A stretch of 64,000 bases of DNA from Cohnella rhizoplanae (GTDB lineage: Bacteria > Bacillota > Bacilli > Paenibacillales > Paenibacillaceae), in assembly GCF_948329515.1 (NCBI RefSeq), contig NZ_CAOJCN010000014.1, positions 107,973 through 171,972 of the forward strand, given 5' to 3'. The notes below the pieces were generated by a model that was not told the DNA's origin, did not search any database, and worked only from the letters and a program-made list of their open reading frames with translations. How positions within the stretch are numbered: the stretch's first letter is position 1; every line of letters starts with the position of its first letter. Below, piece after piece: positions 60,813 through 64,000 of this stretch. A program made the position numbers and the translations under genes.

Positions 60813-61460
60813 ATGGCAGATAACTATACGATCCCTTATCGTACCGAGGAGATTGACGACGCGGAATGGGACGCGCTTCCTTCGTTACGGATTTCTCACT
60901 TCCTATGGGAAGAATCCGACGATCCCTACCGGCCAGAGGTTCAGGTACGTCTTTATTTCACGGACGAGGCCATTTTCGCACGTTTTCGGACGTACGAAGC
61001 CGACCCTGTCGCCGTACATAACGAAGGATTCAATCCCGCCGTCTACCAGGATAGCTGCGTAGAATTCTTCCTGCAGCCCTTACCGAACCGGGACGCACGC
61101 TATTTAAACTTTGAATTCAACTCGCTTGGCTCTATGCTGCTCGGCCTCGGCGTTGACAGAAATGACAGGGATCCGACCCCTGGCCATCAACCTGAGTTGT
61201 ATGGCACACATGCTGAGCGGGGTCTACGGGATGAACAAGGCCAAGTTTATTGGCAGCTTTCCTTCCGCATTCCTTTTACGGTTCTTACGGATTGGTTCCC
61301 CGGCTTCGCCGCCTCCGATCTCATGGCGATGAAGGGTAATTTCTATAAATGCGGAGACCACACGCCGCGTCCGCATTACGGCGCTTGGTCCCCTATTACG
61401 GAGGAAGAACCGGATTTCCACCGGAGCGAATACTTCGGCAGCTTAATCCTTCAGAAGTAA
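60813..61460 (+). CDS. Carbohydrate-binding family 9-like protein
   Basis: A 215-residue cytoplasmic protein consisting of one CBM9-like beta-sandwich: ISHFLWEESDDPYRPEVQVR, YFTDEAIFARFRTYEADP, YQDSCVEFFLQPLPN and YLNFEFNSLGSML near the front; VYWQLSFRIPFTVL and GNFYKCGDHTPRPHYGAWSP near the end. No signal peptide and no attached catalytic domain, so a sugar-binding role inside the cell, or hydrolase-free binding, is uncertain. The ATG at 60813 has GAGG nine bases upstream. Stand-alone gene. Confidence 0.75.
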   Translation: MADNYTIPYRTEEIDDAEWDALPSLRISHFLWEESDDPYRPEVQVRLYFTDEAIFARFRTYEADPVAVHNEGFNPAVYQDSCVEFFLQPLPNRDARYLNFEFNSLGSMLLGLGVDRNDRDPTPGHQPELYGTHAERGLRDEQGQVYWQLSFRIPFTVLTDWFPGFAASDLMAMKGNFYKCGDHTPRPHYGAWSPITEEEPDFHRSEYFGSLILQK

Positions 61461-61588
61461 ATCGTCAGCCGCATGAAGAATTGCCGCAGAGCCGTAGGAG
61501 TGTTTCTTACGGCTCATATCCATGCAGCTCTCACGCAAGCATTAATGAAGCTTATCTTTAATGAGGATCATGTTAAACGCCATACAAT

Positions 61589-61623
61589 GCAAAAAGCCTT
61601 TGACGGTAACCCATCAAAGGCTT
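61589..61623 (-). terminator. Minus-strand terminator at the distal edge of the island
   Basis: On the minus strand, stem AAGCCTTTGA / TCAAAGGCTT with a 10-base loop, followed by TTTTTGC. No intact minus-strand gene precedes it now. It lies just after a 12-bp copy of the tRNA-Leu 3' end (61649-61660), so it is probably the original tRNA operon terminator, displaced by insertion. Confidence 0.65.
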
Positions 61624-61648
61624 CGACGATTAGATAATAAAGTTGATA

Positions 61649-61660
61649 CGCGTAGAGGGA
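61649..61660 (-). repeat. Attachment-site remnant: copy of the tRNA-Leu 3' end
   Basis: CGCGTAGAGGGA is identical to 63400-63411, the acceptor/T-arm 3' part of tRNA-Leu(TAG). Beyond the 12 identical bases the minus strand continues TATCAAC where the tRNA reads CACCAAA, like a decayed CCA end. The pair would be the two ends (attL/attR) of an element inserted at the tRNA. Confidence 0.55.
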
Positions 61661-61754
61661 ATAAGTTTCGGTCTTCTGTGCGAATGACTAAGCAATCTAT
61701 TTTAACGCGCATAAGCTAACAGCGTAATAAACAACAACGTTGGAGGTGGGTTGT

Positions 61755-61862
61755 ATGGGTTGTGCAGTTGGTGGAGCAGGTTATGGCGGAGGCGCAGCTT
61801 TCGTGCTTGTCCTTTATATACTGCTGGTCATTATTTTAGCCGCTGGATTTAGCGCTTGTTAA
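61755..61862 (+). CDS. YjcZ-family sporulation peptide
   Basis: A 35-residue peptide: a Gly-rich front (MGCAVGGAGYGGGAA) followed by one hydrophobic segment (FVLVLYILLVIILAAGF) and a Cys near the end. This is the shape of YjcZ-type spore proteins. A strong ribosome binding site (TTGGAGGTGG) precedes the ATG, and a strong hairpin terminator follows at 61956. It is shorter than annotation programs usually report. It lies inside the boundaries of the decayed island. Confidence 0.75.
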   Translation: MGCAVGGAGYGGGAAFVLVLYILLVIILAAGFSAC

Positions 61863-61955
61863 TTAATATGAATGCCGTCTTATTCCCATTTCATCAAGCT
61901 CCTGCCCGTATTGTCTGACCTTGCTCTATCACTTTAAATTTTGCGCACCTTTATA

Positions 61956-61990
61956 CCCCCGCCTACTGTTGGATAGGCGGGGGTTTGCTG
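61956..61990. terminator. Terminator, probably bidirectional
   Basis: Perfect 10-bp stem CCCCCGCCTA / TAGGCGGGGG with an 8-base loop, followed on the plus strand by TTTGCTGTT. It ends the YjcZ gene; the phage-like remnant on the minus strand stops right beside it. Confidence 0.8.
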
Positions 61991-62384
61991 TTATTGCTCC
62001 TTCTGACCACTCGCTCTACGTAAGACGTTAGCTAAGCGGTTGGCTTTCGCTTTACTTTTCGGGTTCCTCCTTCGGTCGTGGAAAAATCCGATCCTGCCGT
62101 CCTTCTGTACGGTATACAGATTCAGGACTCAAATCTTGCCGTCCTTCTTGACGCCTTGATCGATAAGCCCGTCCTTGCCGTATTTTGTTGTCCTGGTTCG
62201 GGTCGTAGTCCTTGATCCATTTCCCGTCAATGCCGACCATCAGAACGTATGGCCGCCGCCGGTTAGGGTCCAGGCCCCATTGTGGCAATTACGAGCGCGC
62301 TAGCCGCGAGCGCCGCCTTCGCATCGGACAGGCTGCCGGTGAGCTTGGACGTCAGTCCATAGAGCGAGCGATAACATTGAAGTA
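61991..62384 (-). pseudogene. Decayed gene of the island, unknown (phage-like)
   Basis: Successive minus-strand frames read coherently: SKLTGSLSDAKAALAASALV up to a stop, GLDPNRRRPYVLMVGIDGKW with IKDYDPNQDN, then after a frameshift KYGKDGLIDQGVKKDGKI, an in-frame TGA, VLNLYTVQKDGRIGFFHDRR and a tail ending RLANVLRRASGQKEQ at a TAA (61993-61991). At least two frameshifts and one stop break it. The family is not recognised. Position beside a holin-like remnant and an integrase remnant suggests a phage origin. Confidence 0.5.
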
Positions 62385-62456
62385 GCTTTAGGCGGTACCA
62401 CTATTTACGTTTGGCACCCACGTTAAACGGCGAGGGCGGCGGTCTCAGGCGGCAAG

Positions 62457-62591
62457 ATGCCCCGCCCCTCGTACTCGCTGGCGACCATCGCAAACGACGT
62501 CGGCACGCAAGCGCTGGACCCGATCGTCTACGAAGGATCGCCGCGCCGCGTATACTATACGGACGCCCAGCGCTTGTCCTCTCGGCTGTAG
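62457..62591 (+). pseudogene. Short coding remnant, unknown
   Basis: A 44-codon plus-strand frame (YSLATIANDVGTQALDPIVY, then SPRRVYYTDAQRLSSRL and TAG) with codon choice like the host genome. It has no ribosome binding site and is cut off at both sides. It runs opposite to the neighbouring island genes, so it may be a separate fragment. Confidence 0.3.
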
Positions 62592-62597
62592 TAGCAG

Positions 62598-62965
62598 TCA
62601 TGTGACATCCCCCTTGGTTTTGGTCTCTGTCACGATAAGCGCCCCGGTCTTCGTCTCGGTCGCCGTGGTGCCCGGCGGATTCAATATCTTGTTGTGCATC
62701 TGACCCGCTGCGAGCGCCACAAGCAGGCCGTTTGCCCCGGATAGAACATTATAGAAGCCGCTATTCGAACGGTGAAGCCCCAAGGCGATCTGCGTAAGCG
62801 TCAGGCTGGCCCAGCCGACCAAGATGGCGTAAACGTCCGTCGGCAGGCCGAGCAGCCATCGATCAAGCAGCACCTTGGTGGTATAGCACGACGAAAAACG
62901 GACCGCCCCGGTCAATATACCGAGGGCGCCCCAATTCGCGGTGAGTTGTTTGCACTGACCTTCAT
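62598..62965 (-). pseudogene. Holin-like phage protein, damaged N-terminus
   Basis: Reads LTANWGALGILTGAVRF, then LLDRWLLGLPTDVYAILVGW and ASLTLTQIALG as membrane segments, GFYNVLSGANGLLVALAAGQ and a polar tail GTTATETKTGALIVTETKTK to TGA. Two or three hydrophobic segments with a charged end are what phage holin-like proteins of Gram-positive phages show. The likely original start ATG (62965) is in a different frame (MKVSANN), so a small indel separates it from the body. The open frame continues upstream only by chance, through sequence that codes for an integrase on the other strand. Confidence 0.5.
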
Positions 62966-63084
62966 GGACGAACTGAGAATTTAAGAACGTGAATAGAAGG
63001 AGAATTTCTTTCAGGCGCAGGATAAGTGGTAATGTACGAACGGTCGCCGATAGGTCTTTCACGTAGGATTCGGTAAGCCAATTT

Positions 63085-63256
63085 ATTTTACTTATCCATC
63101 CCAGTGGTGATACGGACCTGAAGAAGATCCAAGCAGGCTTCGACGCTCCCAATACTAATGACCGCCGATCTATACACCCACGTCACAAAGGAGGCGCGCA
63201 AGGCTACCGCTGAAAAGTTCGATCGATCTAACCCGCGACCGGGGAAGCGAGGTTAA
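63085..63256 (+). pseudogene. Tyrosine recombinase (integrase), C-terminal remnant
   Basis: The plus strand reads HPSGDTDLKKIQ, then after a frameshift near 63154 MTADLYTHVTKEARKATAEK and FDRSNPRPGKRG to TAA at 63256. The second piece is the extreme C-terminus of phage-type tyrosine recombinases and includes the catalytic Tyr (LYTHV); the first piece is the helix region that precedes the HxxH/W box. The front of the gene is missing. It lies 140 bases from the 3' end of tRNA-Leu, the normal place for an integrase gene. Confidence 0.65.
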
Positions 63257-63302
63257 GTTCGCTCCCACGCCGCTCCCATGGTCAGAATAAGCGAACATAC
63301 AA

Positions 63303-63326
63303 GCCCCTAAATGAGCCCCCAAATGA
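63303..63326 (+). repeat. Tandem 12-bp direct repeats next to the att site
   Basis: GCCCCTAAATGA and GCCCCCAAATGA in direct tandem (11 of 12 bases equal), followed by a third weaker unit start. They lie between the integrase remnant and the tRNA-Leu gene, where arm-binding sites of integrases normally are. Confidence 0.5.
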
Positions 63327-63348
63327 ACCCTCCGCTTAAAACCACAAA

Positions 63349-63377
63349 TAAAAAAATCCCTTATGCATCAAGGGATT
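63349..63377 (-). terminator. Terminator of the tRNA operon
   Basis: On the minus strand, stem AATCCCTT / AAGGGATT with a short loop, followed by TTTTTTTATTTG. It follows tRNA-Leu, the last gene of the rRNA-tRNA operon. Confidence 0.8.
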
Positions 63378-63394
63378 CCGAGAAGTTATGAATT

Positions 63395-63478
63395 TGGTGC
63401 GCGTAGAGGGACTTGAACCCCCACGGTTGCCCGCCAGATCCTAAGTCTGGTGCGTCTGCCAATTCCGCCATACGCGCA
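63395..63478 (-). tRNA. tRNA-Leu (TAG)
   Basis: Long-variable-arm tRNA on the minus strand, anticodon loop CTTAGGA, encoded CCA (63397-63395). Its 3' end is duplicated at 61649-61660, marking it as the insertion site of the decayed island. Confidence 0.97.
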
Positions 63479-63512
63479 GATGGCCAGTGTCTAGCCGGCT
63501 GATAAAACCAAA

Positions 63513-63587
63513 TGGCTGGGGATCTAGGGATCGAACCTAGGAATGACGGAGTCAAAGTCCGTTGCCTTACCGCTTGGCTAATCCCCA
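63513..63587 (-). tRNA. tRNA-Gln (TTG)
   Basis: Cloverleaf on the minus strand with anticodon loop CTTTGAC and encoded CCA. Confidence 0.97.
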
Positions 63588-63604
63588 ACGGATAAGATAA
63601 AGGA

Positions 63605-63680
63605 TGGTGGAGGCTGAGGGGATCGAACCCCCGACCCTCTGCTTGTAAGGCAGATGCTCTCCCAGCTGAGCTAAGCCTCC
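63605..63680 (-). tRNA. tRNA-Val (TAC)
   Basis: Cloverleaf on the minus strand with anticodon loop CTTACAA and encoded CCA. Confidence 0.97.
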
Positions 63681-63687
63681 GTATGTA

Positions 63688-63762
63688 TGGTGACCCGTGG
63701 GGGAATCGAACCCCCGTTACCTCCGTGAAAGGGAGGTGTCTTAACCGCTTGACCAACGGGCC
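63688..63762 (-). tRNA. tRNA-Glu (TTC)
   Basis: Cloverleaf on the minus strand with anticodon loop CTTTCAC and encoded CCA. Confidence 0.97.
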
Positions 63763-63769
63763 ATAAAAC

Positions 63770-63845
63770 TGGAGCTCTCAACCGGGATCGAACCGGTGAC
63801 CTCATCCTTACCATGGATGCACTCTACCTACTGAGCTATGAGAGC
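63770..63845 (-). tRNA. tRNA-Thr (GGT)
   Basis: Cloverleaf on the minus strand with anticodon loop ATGGTAA and encoded CCA. First tRNA after the 23S gene, about 110 bases downstream. Confidence 0.97.
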
Positions 63846-63956
63846 GTATGTTCACAGAGCTTGCGCCCTGAAAACCGGATGCGAAACGCATATGCGCTTA
63901 GAAATTCTCATTGCCTGTGCGGCTTGCCGTTTGGTCTGCTTCGTAAGCAAACCGTA

Positions 63957-64000
63957 GGATAAGCCCTCGACCGATTAGTACTCGTCAGCTACACCCATTA
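63957..64000 (-). rRNA. 23S rRNA, 3' end (partial)
   Basis: The minus strand reads GACGAGTACTAATCGGTCGA then GGGCTTATCC, the conserved 3' end of bacterial 23S rRNA. The gene runs off the right edge. No 5S rRNA lies between it and the tRNA genes. Confidence 0.93.

Noticed and set aside
62401..62601. 66-residue minus-strand frame after the holin-like remnant
   Set aside because: Very Arg-rich and incoherent; the opposite strand reads a more natural peptide with host-like codon use.
63361..63756. 131-residue minus-strand frame across the tRNA cluster
   Set aside because: It runs through four tRNA genes; peptides like SSAGRASALQAEGRGFD are classic tRNA translation artefacts.

Overview
The window looks like a chromosome segment of a spore-forming, Gram-positive member of the Paenibacillaceae (Paenibacillus/Cohnella-like). 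The evidence is the gene order sigW-rsiW-cdaA-cdaR-glmM-glmS with a glmS ribozyme, an S-layer-homology (SLH) anchored enzyme, YesM/YesN-type two-component systems beside sugar ABC transporters, a YjcZ-type spore peptide, and strong AGGAGG-like ribosome binding sites. Genus is inference only.

Layout. 1-7.7 kb: cell-envelope genes. These are a HupE/UreJ_2 membrane protein, a large purple-acid-phosphatase-like SLH protein, and a four-gene operon of two membrane proteins, a degenerate phosphoesterase-like secreted protein and a lipoprotein. 7.8-10.5 kb: a TetR / NAD(P)H-quinone-oxidoreductase / MFS efflux unit with two palindromic operators. 11-14 kb: a DadA-like FAD oxidoreductase, a VOC protein overlapping an ECF sigma factor, and two decayed gene fragments. 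14.7-42.6 kb: a large sugar-catabolic region. It holds a six-gene operon (RbsB/A/C-type transporter, Gfo/Idh/MocA dehydrogenase, zinc alcohol dehydrogenase, TIM-barrel isomerase), a solute-binding protein with its response regulator and divergent sensor kinase, two paralogous dehydrogenase/isomerase modules resembling levoglucosan dehydrogenase loci, two unusual Gfo/Idh/MocA proteins lacking the EKP lysine, an AraC regulator, a second kinase/regulator pair and a CUT1 transporter operon. 43-51 kb: glmS, its ribozyme, glmM, cdaR, cdaA, rsiW and sigW. 51-61.5 kb: PEP carboxylase, two methyltransferases, a DUF1304 protein, a five-tRNA array, a heterodimeric ABC exporter and a CBM9-like protein. 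61.6-63.4 kb: a decayed prophage or island remnant inserted at a tRNA-Leu 3' end. 63.4-64 kb: five tRNAs and the 3' end of a 23S rRNA gene.

How the genes work together. The sugar region encodes uptake (two RbsB-type binding proteins, one RbsA/C transporter, one CUT1 transporter), oxidation of the sugar by NAD-dependent Gfo/Idh/MocA enzymes, and processing of the keto-sugar by TIM-barrel isomerases or lyases. Reading the upstream regions shows two conserved promoter architectures. The first is a pair of direct repeats 21 bp apart, placed 31 bp from a TATACTTAG -10 box, upstream of both RbsB-type operons. The second is a 27-bp motif exactly 21 bp upstream of an extended -10, followed by a cre-like box, upstream of the second isomerase/dehydrogenase module and of the CUT1 operon. 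These tie distant operons into two regulons, probably read by the AraC-domain regulators encoded here.

All calls were made by reading sequence; no database search was run. Similarity statements are by eye.
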